From the NCBI RefSeq assembly GCF_000247815.1, contig NC_021700.1, positions 17,741,426 through 17,805,425 on the forward strand: a stretch of DNA of 64,000 bases. Direction: 5' to 3'. The translations under genes and the position numbers were made by a program. Origin of the DNA: Ficedula albicollis. Its lineage: Eukaryota; Chordata; Aves; Passeriformes; Muscicapidae. Every line of letters starts with the position of its first letter. Position 1 is the stretch's first letter. The notes beneath the pieces are model-generated. The model ran no database searches. It saw nothing but the letters and a program-made list of their open reading frames with translations, and had not been told where the DNA came from. This document shows, one piece after another, positions 41,686 through 56,671 of the stretch.

Positions 41686-44600
41686 CACAAGGACCCCCTG
41701 TCCCTCTGGGAGATGTCACTGCTCTGCTTTCTGTCCAAGGGTCTCAGCTGAGCCCCTACAAACAGTAGCAATCTCTGCCGTGGGGAGCCTCCAAAATCTT
41801 TCAAGGGAAGGAAGCAGAGAGGTGAAGTAACCTTTCCAGTGTCATCCAGCCTGTTCTTCTGTGCGTCTGAGGGTTTCAGAAAGCTTCAAGGCTAATTCTC
41901 GAATAATTCAACATTTGGCTGGTGGTACACCCTCACCATTTTTAGAATGACAGGCCTCTTCTTCGAAAATAAAGCTGTCACAAATCCAATGCAATGGTTC
42001 CTTCCCTCTTTCCCACCATTCTCTTGCTGTTCAGGAATGTTCCTTTATTGCTACCTTCCTTACTGGACAGTTTGCTGCAAAATATCTCACCTCATTTCGC
42101 TATGCTGTTTACAAAACCAGAGGGATACCATGATTCCTAGGACAATTCAGTTAGAAGATACAGAACAATATTTTGGGAAGCTCTTTTCAACATAAGAGGA
42201 ACACCCTCCACCTGAATTGCTTACATTGTAAGGTATTCCTTCCAATACGTGTTAAATTTCAGGTTTTTGCTTACCTCTCTCTGTTCTGATTTGAGACAAG
42301 TTTAATGATTTAATTTTACGTTAGCCAATCTGGTACAGCATTTTCCCTATTAGAAGATTTTTTGTTCCTCGTTTTAGATTGTTGATTCCTAGGTAAATAA
42401 AAAGTAATATATAGAACTTTCTTTTATTTTGGAATTTGACTGGGTGTTCATTTAGATGTACTCATAAAACAGATCATAAAATAGATACTCAATTACATAA
42501 ATTGTAGCCTATCATAGCTGGGGCTCTCTTGTTACATATTTACATAATATGCTGCTATAAGCTGCAATAGGAGTCTTAAAAAGAAGTAGTGTGCTAAGTT
42601 TTCTGTGTTTTTTGTATTTTATATCTCTAATTTAAAAGATGCAAACAGCAAAATTATTTAAGTGCAGGCTTTTCACACCCAGGATGAGATCCAGCCATAT
42701 AAGCTTCAAAAATCTTGGACATCTTTTGCATACTGGAGAGAAAATAGAGAAGAAACTTGATCCTGATCTATAATTGACTGCAGTGGGAGAAAATACTTGA
42801 ATCCAGCAGGATCTGTAATCAAATAAAGTGGTAAATTGAGCCTAAGGGTTCAGAGATCAATCCGGAGAAACTAGAAACTAAAGGATGCTTGTACAATCAG
42901 AAGTGTCTGCCTACTGGGGCAGCATATCCTGGGGTGTAGGTGGCAAGCAGGCAGTTTTCAGTGTGTGTCTCTGCTGGGAGTGCAGGGGACAGCACGGTGC
43001 AGCTCTGGAGCTGGTGATCAGCGCGCAGCCTCTGGACCCTGCAGGTCCTGGTGGAGGGTGCTGTGACACCCAGCATGTTGGCTCAGCACGGGCCCTTGGA
43101 TGCCACATGAGCACAGGCTGTGTCTCTTTTTCCAGCAGAGGCCTGGGTGGGAACGCCCAAAGGTAAACATAATGAACAGGAAACCAGAAAACATGTGGAA
43201 TTAATCAGTTCCAGTGAACTGGCATTTTCTCATTAAAATGTGTTCAGTCAGGCCCATGAAGCGGAGAATTGCTGCCCTCCCTAAAGTTATATCCTGGTTC
43301 TCACACAGCCAGTTTATTCAGGAAATAAAACTGGATGATGTATCCTCCCAGCTTCCACATGAATTCCTGGTGCTTGTTTACATTTGTGGCAAGTCAGGAT
43401 GGTTTCTTGACTTCATTAGAAAGCAAGAAGTAGCTCTACCATATTCAGTGACCCATGCTCAAATATGCTTTGCAAAAGTTTAGTTGTGAAAATATCAGTA
43501 AGATTTTGTGTTGGAAGTAGCAAGTTATTCCCTCCAATTATATTCTCCAGCATCCATATCACTTTTTCAGCAGTTGTATCATTTAAATAAGCTTTTAGCA
43601 CACTTTCTACATTCATGAGTTGAATATCTAAGTCAGAGATTTGCTGGTTTGACCCTTACTTTAGTGAAAAGAGAACATAGTTGTGTATTATTAATCCACA
43701 CATTTTGCTATCAAAATCAGCAAAGAAAACAAGATAAACTGTGTGTGCAAAATAGCTGGATAAATTGTGGTCAGATGGTGACTTGAGTCGGTGGAAGTGA
43801 ATGAATAAAACACAGCAGTTTGGAAGAAGACTTTTACTAGGAGAAGACCAGAACTTATTTTCCAACAAGTACAACATACAAAGTAAATTTTAAGTAAGGA
43901 ATCCACAAAGTGCTAAGGAAGAAAACATGACTTTGAAGGTTCTGTATGGTACTTAGAGATATGTTTCAAACAGATTTGAATCTTGTTTTTTATACTTATT
44001 TTTGTTGTTTATTGCAATATTTTCTTCTAAGTTTATGTTAGGCTAATGGAAGTAATCCATGCCATATTTTATTACAAACAACAGCATAAACCTGAAACTA
44101 CACAGCCAAGGTATCTTATATCGTTGAAATACAGAATTATGAAGGGAAAGGATCTTGTTGCAGAATAACGCTGAGAGGGAAGAGTTGCCTCTAATGCTGA
44201 GGCTGCAGGATGAGGCAGGAGGTAATTGTTCTCATGTTCCCATTCTGTAAATAAACCATTTTCCCAGAATGGCCAAATGTGGAAGTCCTGAGGTTACACC
44301 ACCTGGGTCAGCAGCTTTGTGGGCACATCTGACTTTGGTTTACAAGGGCATGTTGAGGGAATCCTGCAGCAATTTCTTCTCAGTTGTGTGGGAAGGAAAA
44401 TCTCGTATTTCATGATACCGGCATTCTGTCCTTCATTCGCACAAGCCCAGCAGGTCTACCTGACACTCCATGCTTTCTGGAATGGTCTTATTTCCACGGC
44501 ATGGTCTTATTTCCAGGACAGTCTGCTCTGGATCTTGGGAGCCGCGGGAGTCCAAAATATGCCCTAAGGCTGCTTGGGCTTCAGTCTCCCCTGCATGCTC

Positions 44601-47600
44601 TGGATGCCTTTCAGACTTGTTCCATGTGCCAGAGTAGGGGCCAGGTGCACTCCAGATTTGTAGCATTCATGGGCAAATAAGCACCTGATTCTTTCTCTGC
44701 CCTGCTCTGCTTCACTCTATTTTATGCCAGACACCAACTCTCGTGGCTTCAGTATATATCGCTATCATGGCTTTATCACATCTCTCTGCTTTTATGGCTT
44801 CCAACTTCTCCCATTTTTATTTTAGCTAGTACTGGCAAGTGTCAGTCCCATGTGAGTACATTTATGCCTCAATCATATCGATGTCACCAAAATGTCATTA
44901 GCACTGTACTGAGAGCTTTGTAAATACCTGTAAAGGCTTCACTGAGACTGATGGATGTTACTTTGGGGGTATGCATCATGGCTACACTAGTGTCATATTT
45001 GTGTAAAACGTTGTCAAAGCATGGCCTCTGATTTTACACTCACCTTTAATAAAGCAATTTCTAGTATTTTTCTGCTCTGAGCTCAATTCCTACGATAAAA
45101 TCTCTTCTGACTGAAAAAAAATAGAGAAATGTCTTGTGTTTCCAGATAGGCACCTTCAGTGCCAGTAGCTGCCTCAGTGCCTGTAGAGCTCAGCAGAAGT
45201 GGCAGTGCTGCCTCTGAGCACTGAGCTGTGCAGACCCAGTGAAACTGTGTTTGTTTTCAAATGTCCGTGCTTAGCAGTTTCAGGGCAGTTTGCTTGGAGA
45301 AAATAAAACCTAGGAGCTGGCAAATGAAATGTCATCATCTGAGGTGCTGTTTCTGAGAGGACACATCAGTTCTGGTGAATCAGTTGTGCAGACCTACAAG
45401 CTGGGCTATTTTCTGAAGAGGCAATCTGTTTCTTTAGCTGTGATCCTCATCTCTTAAGGGGTGAGCTGACTTGGCTTCTCTTTAAGGTAATAGGCAATGT
45501 GGCTCCTTTTTACTTTGACCAGAGTTCAAACATCTGTTTCTGACAGCTATAGTGAAAGTAAAAACATAATCATATTTATAACCACAAACTGTGTGGTGGA
45601 AAAGTCACATGAAGTTTTCTCTGCAAGGCATTTAGTCCTTATGTGCTGCTTTAACTCCTAAGCTGCACTTACATATACGGCTAAGAGCAAGCCCTCTTGT
45701 CATGCATTTGTGCACAAGCATCCCACATTGCCTCCTGTAACAACAGCCACATTATGCTTCCTTGCACAAAACCAGCTGTCAGTTTAGATTTCCTTAATCC
45801 TGCCAGATTCCAACTCAGCCAGCTAACAACCATTATCTATGGGAAACCCTTCTGCGAAATAAAGCAATGTCCTCACAGAAATGACATGTCATAAAAATTA
45901 GTTTGGTCACCAATCCAGCAAAACACTTTGTTTAAGTCTGAAAACTAGAGACTGGTGGTATCATATTCCCTGGTGCTATAGATCTCAGAAATGATGAGCA
46001 GCACTGTAACAGCACGCAGGGCCAGATCCCTATTTGCCCTAATTATATAACACACTTAAATAGTGCAATTGTGTTTTGCAAGTTGCTGCCGTGTAGACAG
46101 TGTACACGAATGGCACAATAGCCTCCAGCATAACCTTTCCAAATTCCATCAATGTAAACAGTGTGAACCATGAGGATTTTGACAGCATTGGGATGGCTCA
46201 TTTGAGAGCAACCTGCTCTCACCAGTGGAAGGGTTAAAGGGGACAACTGTTCCCCATAAGGACATGGTAAAGATTTTGATGGGTCCTCCCATGGAAGGCT
46301 GAGGAGAAGACAAATGGTAAGTACATACTACAGAGATTATTCCTGCCTGTGGTAAACAGAAGGCAAAAGAAAACCAGGCCATATCTCATGACCCTGGACA
46401 CAGAATACCATGTAGATCAGATCGATGAGTGACCATGAGTATCTTCAATGCAGTTGTCTTCTGAACTCTACGTATCTTTTATGCTTCCCCATGCACCTGG
46501 CTCACTAGGCTGGAAGAGGAAGGAAGACTGTGTGCATGCTCAGCCAATAAAGACCACACCTTGTCAGGAGAGAAAGGGAAGCAGTTCCTAACTCAAGTCA
46601 AACAGCTCAAATGCGATGCTGCTGCCCGGTCTATAAACACATGACACTTCAACAAGAATTGCAGCTCCTCAGCACACCAGCTGGTGAAAGCTGAACATTT
46701 TCTCCAGGCTTTTCTGTTCTGTCATTGTTTTTGTGCATTTGTATCATAAATGGTTGTTAACCACAGTCAATTTGTAGGAACAAGTGTCCAGTATATCAGT
46801 AGATTGTCTTATAAAGAAAATTCAAAGGTGGGATTTTTTAGTTATATTGTAGGTATCATTAGAAGCAGTCAAAGTCTTGTTTTCCCTCAACAGAAATAGG
46901 AGAGAAATCTCTTTTTGTTTGCAATGAAAGCTTAGACCTTTATCTGATCAAGATGCAAGATCAGGGGCTTTCAGAAATAAAATCATGAAGTACCATTTGA
47001 GTCATGATAAAATACCAAGATCTGCCAATCCATAATCTGATAATGCTTTTACATCCTGATCATCAAAGACTGTAAAGTTTTTAGTGTGTTTGAATGTGAA
47101 TCTCTTCATGACATTTCAAGCCACACACCAGATCTGGTTTTTGGTTCACAAAGCAGAGTAAAGCCCACAGCTGTGCTGAACCACACAAATGAAAACATGT
47201 ACTTTATTTTTTGGGAGCAATATCATGCCTTTTTGAAGATAACTTTTATTTGGACTGGGGAGAGGAGCTAGTATCTCTTCTAATAAATGCAGCAACCAGC
47301 ATTTTATAAGCTTTTCTTCAATATTTTTCTTTTCTAAGTGAAAATTATGCTTCTTTATTAGTAGTTATTTCCAACCTAATTATTTCAGTTTTCTGCAGTT
47401 CAAACAGCTATTTTGAGTGGAAAAAATTCAAAACCACTGTGGCCTGTTCCCTCTAGGTTGATGGAGACCTCTAGGCAATCAAAATAATCAGAGCACAGTC
47501 TCAGGGTCAGCCTGGTCCTGCAGAGATCTTTGCAGAGGCTGTAGCTGAGCTCTTCACATATGTTTGAGAGCCGTGCATGTTTTATGTTAAAGGTGACAAG

Positions 47601-49096
47601 CACAAGCATGCAAGAATCCAAAGCATGCCAGAAAGGTGTCTTAACAGGACAGCAGTGCAAACCTGTTTTCAAAACTCAGTATTAAATCACATGTAGAAAC
47701 TCAATCTTTGGAAACAGAGGGGAAAAAAAAAAAAAAGAAAAAGAAGAAACTCTACACCACAAAAAAGTTCCCCAAACCATTGTTTCTAGGCTGAGAGCAA
47801 ACAAGAAAGAGGATGGTCTCATGCTAAAATGCTGAGAGAAAAGCTGGGGGTACAAATCTGTTTCTGTTAGAGTCCTCCAATGTGATTTTATGGTAATGTC
47901 TGTGCTTGTATTTCTTTCTTGTTCTACTGAAGGGAGACAGCAGTACACCCTTTCCGGACCCCTTTATATGTCCAGTCAATTTAGACTTAAGTGCTTAGTG
48001 GCAGACACTCTCTCCTCAGTGGCAGAACAGTGTCTAATCTCTGGCAAAGCCCAGCGATGCTGCGACAGCAGTAGTAAGAACGAGGCAGAAAGTGCAGCAT
48101 TTAAAGACAGCAGGAGAACATGGTTAGGCAAGATCACCTCAGACTAAACCTTTCTGACTGAATAATTACAGAGTGATGATGGGTGAGCAGTGTACATAGT
48201 CTGATTAATTTCAAAGCTAAAGATGGCTTTAGAAATCCCACTGCTTATGGGCATTGGCAGAGCTCCTGCATCCATTCTGATGGATGAAAGACTTCAAATT
48301 CCTATACATGGTTCTTAAAATCTCAGTGTGTGTATGCATTATGACAGAAAATCTGTGAGAGTTGTTGAATTTTCAGCTGAACACCCAAATGCCAAGAAAC
48401 ATCAGCAGGACTGTAATTCTGTTTGCTGTGGTAGTGTCTGAGCACTACCATTTTGTGGTATAGTTCCTCCCTCATTCAGTGCAGATGTTGGATAGTGGTT
48501 GAATAGTGCTAATTACAGATGCTGTCATGGGAAAGGTTTTGGAAAGAGTGCATTTGCTGCCACTCTATGCTAGGGTCAAGCCTATTACAGTTCAAAAATA
48601 AAGGCCCTTAGGCCTTTAGGAAGTTTAGGGAAAGGGACATAGACTTAACAATACTGATTATTTTGAAGAACACTTCTATAAAAGGTCTAGCATGAAAGGA
48701 AAGGCAGTGCTGGATGTGAAGGAAGGCAATGAGCTCTGGTGGCTGGACATGCCCAGTGGATAAAGAAGCCTGTTGGGAGATAGAGCCAAAAGGGCCTGGT
48801 TCCACCATCCCATAACACCCATCACTTCTGGAAGCTTGCAACAGGCAGAAGCTTGCAACTTCTGAAAGAGATGCAGGAGAGAAGAGATGGCCTCATGGTA
48901 AGTGTGATGTAGATATTGCCCTGGAGAACTGGATTTTATCCATGATCATGCCACAGCATTTTGACTGCTAGGAAAACCACTTAAAACATGGAAATTCTCT
49001 GTAGGTTCCTCTTCCTCTCTGTATCCTGGGTCTAATTTGTAGGAGTTCATAGATGTTATTGCAACTTAAAGCAGTGGAGCTGCCACTGCATTTGCA
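41686..49096. other. unique non-coding sequence, 7.4 kb
   Basis: No gene or repeat family recognised. Small items: an imperfect 18-bp repeat (ATGGTCTTATTTCC) at about 44481-44516, an A-rich tract at 47723-47745, and a short AGAAGCTTGCAAC-type repeat at about 48832-48861. Open frames are under 100 codons. Confidence 0.5.
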
Positions 49097-49192
49097 CCTC
49101 ACTGTCCCCACCTCACTGTCCCCATCTCACTGTTTCCCATCTCACTGTCCCCAACTCACTGTCCCCACCTCACTGTTCCCACCTCACTGTGC
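49097..49192. repeat. about 14-bp minisatellite, roughly seven copies
   Basis: Degenerate units of CCTCACTGTCCCCA repeat in tandem, with variants such as TCTCACTGTTTCCCA and ACTCACTGTCCCC. A plus-strand frame reads through it as a Ser/Leu/Thr-rich peptide but is not supported as a gene. Confidence 0.9.
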
Positions 49193-50050
49193 TGTGGTGC
49201 CCCTGCCACAGTCAGCCCTTTTCTCAGGGGGGAATGATTCAACACTTGTGTGTTGGGACGGAGGTGTGGGCACCACAGCAGTGAGAGAGTGAGCCTGTTG
49301 TCAGAGCAGCAGTGGGACACTGTGCTGGGAACACCTCTGTACCTCAGGGGCACACGCTGCCAGCAGTGAGATGTAATACAGCCATTCATTCCACAGGGAG
49401 TGCCCTTCCTCTGCGCTGAATGGGCACTGGGACCCGGTGGGATCAGTCACTTCAGTGTTCTTGTAACATGTGTCTGGCACAGAGACTAATGGCTCTGCCT
49501 TCTGGGTGTTTTCTTTGCCATTTGGTTATTAATAACCTTGTCCGTGATAAAATACAAATTCATTTTCTGGTGTGAGAATTATTGCTGATTCAGGGGCATT
49601 TTAGGGCTGTGTAAAGAAGTGCCTTAGTCCCATGCAGAGTGCACTGGACTGATGTCCAGAGAGTACAGGCTCCTGCTCGCATTTCTGTGGTCAGAGTATT
49701 TCTCTACCACCTCTCTGTATATCTGCTTTCCCATATGGAAAGCACTGTAATGGCCTTGAAATTACTTGGTTTGTGGTGGCAGAGTCTGTTTTAATGACAT
49801 GTATTAAAATACCTGTCAATTTCTGCTCATGTCCCCATGGATGTGACCAGATTGAATTTCCACAGCAAGTTGAAGAGGCTGAAAGGAGATCTATAGTGAT
49901 GGAACAGTGCAAAAGCCCTAGAAGCTCAGTGGCCTAATCTATTCAAGAAACACTCCAAGCAGGTAGTTCTGTGCAGTTTGGGCAAAGGGTGTTTGTATTA
50001 TTCAGCTCAGAACAAGTGGAATAAAAAATGTAAAAGCTGGGTTTGCTTGC
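49193..50050. other. non-coding sequence
   Basis: Nothing recognisable before the poly-T tract. Confidence 0.5.
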
Positions 50051-50892
<842 letters not shown>

Positions 50893-50896
<4 letters not shown>

Positions 50897-53800
50897 TAAG
50901 ACTCTTGCATTGAAAGGTTAGTCTAAACACTAAAAAAGCGGGAATGTCATGAACAGTAGTAAAGAAACTTAATTTCATGGAAACATTATACAGCAGTGTG
51001 GGTAAGAACAATGTTAGGCAAATAGCTGTTGATTTTTCTTGTGAGTTTAAGCACCTTCAAAGCCCTGAATGGGCTGGTCAGGAGCCAAAAAAATGACACT
51101 GTATGACAAGTGAGGAGAGCAAAACTAGCCAGGGGTGTGGAATGGATCTGCTTTGCTTCTGCTGACAGAATGGAAAGATCTATTTTATGAAGTGTTCTAA
51201 TGATGACTGTTGGTTTATTTTTCCCTCTTCACTTCAGGCAGATGTGTGTCCTTTGTCTCCCTTGACATCAGTGTGGCAGTCTTACACACAGCCCAGGTGT
51301 ACTCTGGTCTCCCACTGATGGAACTTCTGCTCACTGGCATCAGTGCCATCTGAGAAAGCACAGCCTCTTGCTTGAGGGAGCAAGCCCTCTTGCTTGAGGG
51401 AATTTAGCATTAAACGAATCCTGCAAGCAAAGAAGCTGAATTTTAAGCAATCATTTCCTGTACAGACTTCTGATATTTCTTTCCTTTGTGTTTGCATTTC
51501 TCTAGAAGTATTGCATGTGGCTAGAGAAGCAATTGTCCCTACTTCTTTTGCAACACAAACCATCTGGAATGTTACATGAGTAAGACAGCTTGCAAGTTTT
51601 GCACTTGGGAGCAACTAGACCTTTCTCTCTTTTACAGTTGTAGGTCTCAATGGGAAACTTTACATACATTAATTCACTTCCAACTAATTTTTTTATTTTT
51701 TTACTCTACAGTTTATAAAAGGCGGAAGATTTCCTACAGAGATTATAGATATGAAAGGAGAATAGCAACTGCAGGAAAGTTTTTTGTTGAATTATTAGTA
51801 GAAAAGCGAGCAAGGAAGGAAACTTATAGAAACATTGTATACTGAAGACAGGTGATGATGAATGGAAGAAGAGATGGCATCTGAGAAGTGGTTTTAATGT
51901 CATATTGCTGTGATCTTCTTCCCATAAATCTGTGGTTTCATGTACAAATGTTTCACTGTACAAATGTTTGCATCAGTATTTCTCAGATTTTCTCAGATTT
52001 TTTGGTTTGGATTAGACCCCTGTAAGAGGTGATTGGTCTGAGCTAGTTTTAAAAATCTGAAGGTTTGACTCTAAAAGCAGTTTGATAAAGAAAGAACTGT
52101 CTTCTTGAATTATCTGTGTGCCTGTTTCCTAGTTACTTTGCTTGACTCCAGAAACTGACTACCAGAACAATACTACTGTTCTCATTGACCAGCTTCTGAC
52201 ACTGAACAGCTTTCTGATATATTTCAGGAAATCCCAAAAGACCTGAAAAAAGGCAGTCTCTGGGGGTATCCAAGCTTTTTAAATGGTTACTCAAGTTGGT
52301 CTTTTTGTATAACATAAAAATCCTATCGTTTGTGGAGATGCATATTTAGTCCAACTTCTTTGTGGGTCATACAGTAGTTGTGCTCTCTTTCAGGAGCTTG
52401 CTAAACTAATGGGAAACAGACACTGGACCGGATATTAGATGCACTGATGTCTACACTTGATTGCACTGTGGCTCAATGACCTGTTGCAAAATTTGTAACC
52501 TTTCATTTTTGCCTCCTTTTCTCATCTTATCTTCTGTTTGTCTTTAGATTATTTTAGCCTTGTCCTGTGCCTGTACCACAGATGCCGCAGAAGTCCAGGC
52601 TTGCTCAGGGTTTTGAGTAGTAACAAAACACAGAGATTAACTAACCACTGTGGCTAGTTGGAGACTATACATTTTGTTTAAACAGGAACTGACACACATT
52701 TAAGTTTAACAGGAGATTCCGGTTCTGACCAAGTTTCCTGTGAATTCTCCCTTATGCTGCATTCCTGTATGCCAGGAGCATCCCCAGGGAAAGTGCTTTC
52801 CCCTGATGGTTGCTTCTTTTTTGGGGTTTCCATATGCAACAACGGTGTGTGAGGTATTACAAATTTCACTCCCTGAGGCTGGTGGCATCTGACTTGAGGA
52901 GTCTGTATGTTCACACAGCAAGGATCAGTTGCAGATATTTTCGATTCTCCTAACTCTGCTTTTGTTGCAGGTGTACAGTGAGCCCATAAGGCATGAGGGC
53001 TCTGGAGGCTGAAAAAGGTCCTACACTAAGGCATGATCCCAGCTGTTACTGGTGTGCAGATCCTGCTCATCATTGGTCACCACTGCAGAAGAGGCAGCCA
53101 CTCTTTCTGTAGCACAGAATTTCAGTTCACTCATTTTAATATACATTCATACCCCTTGGTAATCAGCAGAAAGCTCATATTTTTTATTCACTGATCTGGG
53201 AATTTACACACAGTGTGATGCAGTTAACTAAGAGAAGCTGGCCAGCAGGAGTTTGTGAGGAGAGGTTCAGAGGAGTGTGGCTCCTGGCTGGTGCTGCCCA
53301 CAGTGATGAGGATGGGGTAGCAGCAGGGCTGAGCTCTTGTGGCCCCTCATCTCTGATGTAGTGCCATACAGCTGCACATCCAGTCCTGCAAGCTGTGTTT
53401 GTGCTCCTGTCAGAGGTTTAGATATTATTTAACTATGTTCTTAGCTATTTCCTCAGCTTTGACCCTACCAGACAGACTGGGAGATACTTCAGCTAGGGCT
53501 GAGTACAGCTCAGAAATGTTTCCCAGGTTGCCCTTTTGGGGCTCAATGCCATTCTCCACACATTTGCTGGCCACTCCCACTGTTCAGCCCCAGAACTTTA
53601 TTCCTGGGTCATCAAAGCAAGCTCCAGAAATTCAAGAAAACAACTTAAAAGCCGTAAGATTGTACTGAGTTATAAACCACGGGATTTTTAATAAGCTTTT
53701 GGGGTTTTAACTTTTGCCTTGAAACTACAAGAACCAAATATTTATTTTATCTTAAATATATGCTTTGGTTCCCACATAATCATACACAAACATAGGCCAG

Positions 53801-53997
53801 GCACCAGAAAGCAGATGTGGGAATAACCAGAAATTGAGGGCAGTGCAATTAATGTCAGCCAACAGGGCCCATTTCCTGTAACAATTATCATGTTGATGAG
53901 ACTGTAGTAGGTAACATAGAGAGAGATACAGATCACACATGCAGATGAGATGGATTGACTAGCACTGTGGGTCTGTCTGGGCAATATGTGCTTTAGT
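50893..53997. other. unique non-coding sequence
   Basis: No gene recognised. TATAAAAGGC at 51714-51723 is a good TATA-box match directly after a splice-acceptor-like 'TTTACTCTACAG', but nothing around it supports a promoter or exon. A short CTCTTGCTTGAGGGA direct repeat lies at about 51364-51400. Confidence 0.5.
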
Positions 53998-54182
53998 CAT
54001 GGAGTCATAGAATTCTTTAAGTTGGAAAAGATCATCAAGGCCGATCTTTAACCCAGCCCTGTGAAGTCCACCCCTAAATCACATCCCATATCCCCACATC
54101 TACATGTCTTTTAAATACCTCTAGGGATAGTGACTCATCCCCTTCTCTAGGCAGCCTGTTGCAGTACTTGATAATCTGACAA
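53998..54182 (-). mobile_element. CR1 LINE fragment, minus orientation
   Basis: The plus strand reads as the reverse complement of a CR1 3' end: 'GGAGTCATAGAATTCTTTAA', 'GTTGGAAAAGATCATCAAGG', then 'CACATCTACATGTCTTTTAA', 'ATACCTCTAGGGATAGTGAC' and 'GGCAGCCTGTTGCAGTACTT'. It is a 5'-truncated dead copy. The wording around 'TCTTTTAAATACCT' resembles a CR1 subfamily different from the other copies, judged from memory. Confidence 0.88.
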
Positions 54183-55133
54183 AAGGCAGAATTGCTGTGG
54201 GAAAGCTGAAGAATATAGAAGGAGAGGCACACACTGGAGTAGATTCAGGGAAGTGGATAATAACTAAGCATCAGCTCCCAGGATGATGTTATTCCTAACT
54301 CTATGAAACTATGACTCCAGGAACTTTAAAATAAACATTGACCATTACAAGATTCATGATAAAGTCATGAGAGTTGGCTGCATTATCAGTCCCTATCCCC
54401 TCTGGTGTGCCTCTGGTGTCAGGGTCTCCAGTGTATGTGTGTGAGGAAACTTGTCTGTGATTTCTGCAGAAGGGCTGGTGTGCTCAGTGGGTTTCCCAGG
54501 GACTTGTGGCTCCTTCCTTGGGTCTGCTTGCTTGGAGGGGCAGTACATATGCATGAAACACTCAATAGCACTCTGATCACCTCAGGTCTTTGACTTTCCT
54601 GCTAATGGAAGTGCACTCTAGGATGTGACAGGTGTTCTCTTGCATGAGTGTAACAGCAGAGAACACTGCAGGACTCACAATTCCATCATAACTTCTGCTG
54701 AGCCCAGCCAGTGGGGTTGCCCTTTTCTCAAGGGCTGAAGACAATGATGGAGAGTCTGTGCACATACCCAAACAATGCATGATTTTGCTGCAACCATGAA
54801 GCACAACAAAAGGGTCATGCAGCAGGGATGCAGCATTGCTATAGAAATCCAGAGATTACTAAGAGGTGCAAGTCACAGCAGATTTGGTAGAGTTAGCAGA
54901 CCAACCAAGTCTGCAGCTCACACTACTGTGGCTTGCAGTCTGCTTCCTTCTGGGGCTTTGGCATTGTCACCCATTTGGAAATGTTTATGCATCAACACTT
55001 TGTACTATGCCTCCGTCAAATGGAAGGGTTGCGTGTCTTGCTCCTGTCCCTGGGGTGTGAAGCTACAGGTTTTAAGTGCTTTCCTCTCAACTCCTTGCAG
55101 GGAGATGTATGCTGCCTTCATTTAATGAGATTT
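54183..55133. other. non-coding sequence
   Basis: No gene or repeat family recognised; the 116-codon plus-strand frame at 54775-55125 has no recognisable domain. Confidence 0.5.
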
Positions 55134-55227
55134 TGAGATGGCTGAGGCAGCTTGCTGACAGTGTCGCTTTGGGGCAATTGAGATGGCTGAGGCAGCTTGC
55201 TGACAGTGTTTGTCGCTTTGGGGCAGA
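55134..55227. repeat. 45-bp tandem duplication
   Basis: Copies at 55134-55178 and 55179-55227 both start TGAGATGGCTGAGGCAGCTT. The second has a four-base insertion (GTGTTTGTCGC versus GTGTCGC). Confidence 0.9.
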
Positions 55228-56183
55228 AATATCAGCAATCTTACAGAACTCATACAATCCTGGTTGTGTTGCTGCATTTTTCTTATTATACTCGGGGCTA
55301 ATATAGTGTGCAGTTTGTCTTTGGAAAGTCTAAAGTATTTCTAAAGTGGGAAAATCATGCAGGCATGTACAAAGATGAGCTGTAGTGGAGCTTTAGGGGT
55401 GCCAGCTGGGGCGAGTATTGAAGTTCATCTTGGTGACAAAGAGCGTAGAAAGCCAAAATGGTGGTTTCTGGGACAGGAGTCACAAGGCAACTGAATGAAT
55501 AAAGTAAAACAGAAAGTGTCAGGAGTAACACAATGAGAATGAGCAAAATGGAAGAAGAGGACAAATATGGGGACAGAGCCAAATATATGTGGAAAACTTA
55601 GAAACACCATTAAGGGACACTGAAAAAAAAAAAAAACCCCAAACATCAGGGGCTCAGATGTATGATTCACATCCCCATTTTCATGTTCACTGCTTTTAGT
55701 TACCTGTTTTACAAGGTCTCTGAAAATACAGGAAACCTCCCTCCTGCTACAGGGGAGATCTAGGCAGTTGTTATCACAGATCAAACATCTAACCTCCAAA
55801 TGGCTCATTTCATCTCAGGGAAGGGCAGTGGCACTTGGGAGCGGACTGCAGAGCTGCTCAGCCAGTTGTTCAGCCTCTTCCACATGAAAGAGCTTTCCTT
55901 TACGGGACTTGGTAACATGAAATAACTTTCAGTCAGGCTGCACTGTGACATGTAATTGTTGCTGACCTCTGAAAAATGCTCAGTTTACAGCAGTACATCA
56001 CTGCTGTAACCCACTTGCTGTTGCCTCATAGCTCAGCCTCTATCAATAGTGAATATAAACATCAGGCAAAGCATGGCTCTTGCCTTTCTTCACTAAGACA
56101 CAGAGCAGGAATGAAAACTCTTTTTTACCTGGAAGAGTTTCACCACAATGCATTATTTGTTTGTAGGAATTATATGTAAACGA

Positions 56184-56184
<1 letters not shown>
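55228..56184. other. non-coding sequence
   Basis: Nothing recognisable apart from a 15-base A-run at about 55622-55636. Confidence 0.5.
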
Positions 56185-56229
<45 letters not shown>

Positions 56230-56241
56230 CACGCACACACA
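56185..56241. repeat. (AC)n microsatellite
   Basis: About 21 perfect AC units (56185-56226), then an imperfect GGACACGCACACACA tail. Confidence 0.95.
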
Positions 56242-56321
56242 TGTATTTTTTATATGGTATATACCATGCAATGCATCCCTATATTATGTACATATAAATC
56301 ATATCTATGGGTTCCAGGGGA

Positions 56322-56671
56322 CAGTTTCAGAGGAGACCTTAATCTCTACAACAGCCTGAAAGGATGTTGTAGCAAGGTGAAGACTGGCCTCTTCTCAGGC
56401 AACAAGTGACAGGATAAGAGGAGGTGCTGTGCCAAGGGAGGTTTGGATTGGACGGAATCAGAGAGACTTTCTTCACTAAAAGAGAGGTGAGGCATTGGAA
56501 CGGTCTCTCTGGAGAAGTTCTGGAGTCACCATCCTTGGAAGTGTTCCAGAAATGACAGGACAAAGGGCGCTTAGTGCTGTGGTCTAGTTGACAAGGTGGT
56601 TATCAGTCAAAGGTTGGACTCAATGGTCTTGGAGGTCTTTTCCAAACTTAATGCTTCTGTGATTCTATGAT
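56322..56671 (+). mobile_element. CR1 LINE fragment, 3' end, plus orientation
   Basis: A clear 350-base CR1 3' end: 'GGAGACCTTAATCTCTACAA', 'CAGCCTGAAAGGATGTTGTA', 'CTGGCCTCTTCTCAGGCAAC', 'GGAGGTTTGGATTGG', 'GGAGTCACCATCCTTGGAAG', 'GGTTGGACTCAATGGTCTTG' and the terminal 'TGTGATTCTATGATT'. It is the longest uninterrupted CR1 piece in plus orientation here and has no coding capacity. It lies about 80 bases downstream of the AC microsatellite. Confidence 0.93.

Noticed and set aside
47890..48147. 85-codon plus-strand frame considered as an exon
   Set aside because: No recognisable domain, and no consistent splice sites at both ends.
51711..51843. Possible terminal exon or TATA promoter (acceptor-like CTCTACAG followed by TATAAAAGGC and a basic 43-residue frame)
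   Set aside because: No matching upstream donor or exon, no recognisable protein, and such motifs are frequent by chance in AT-rich DNA.
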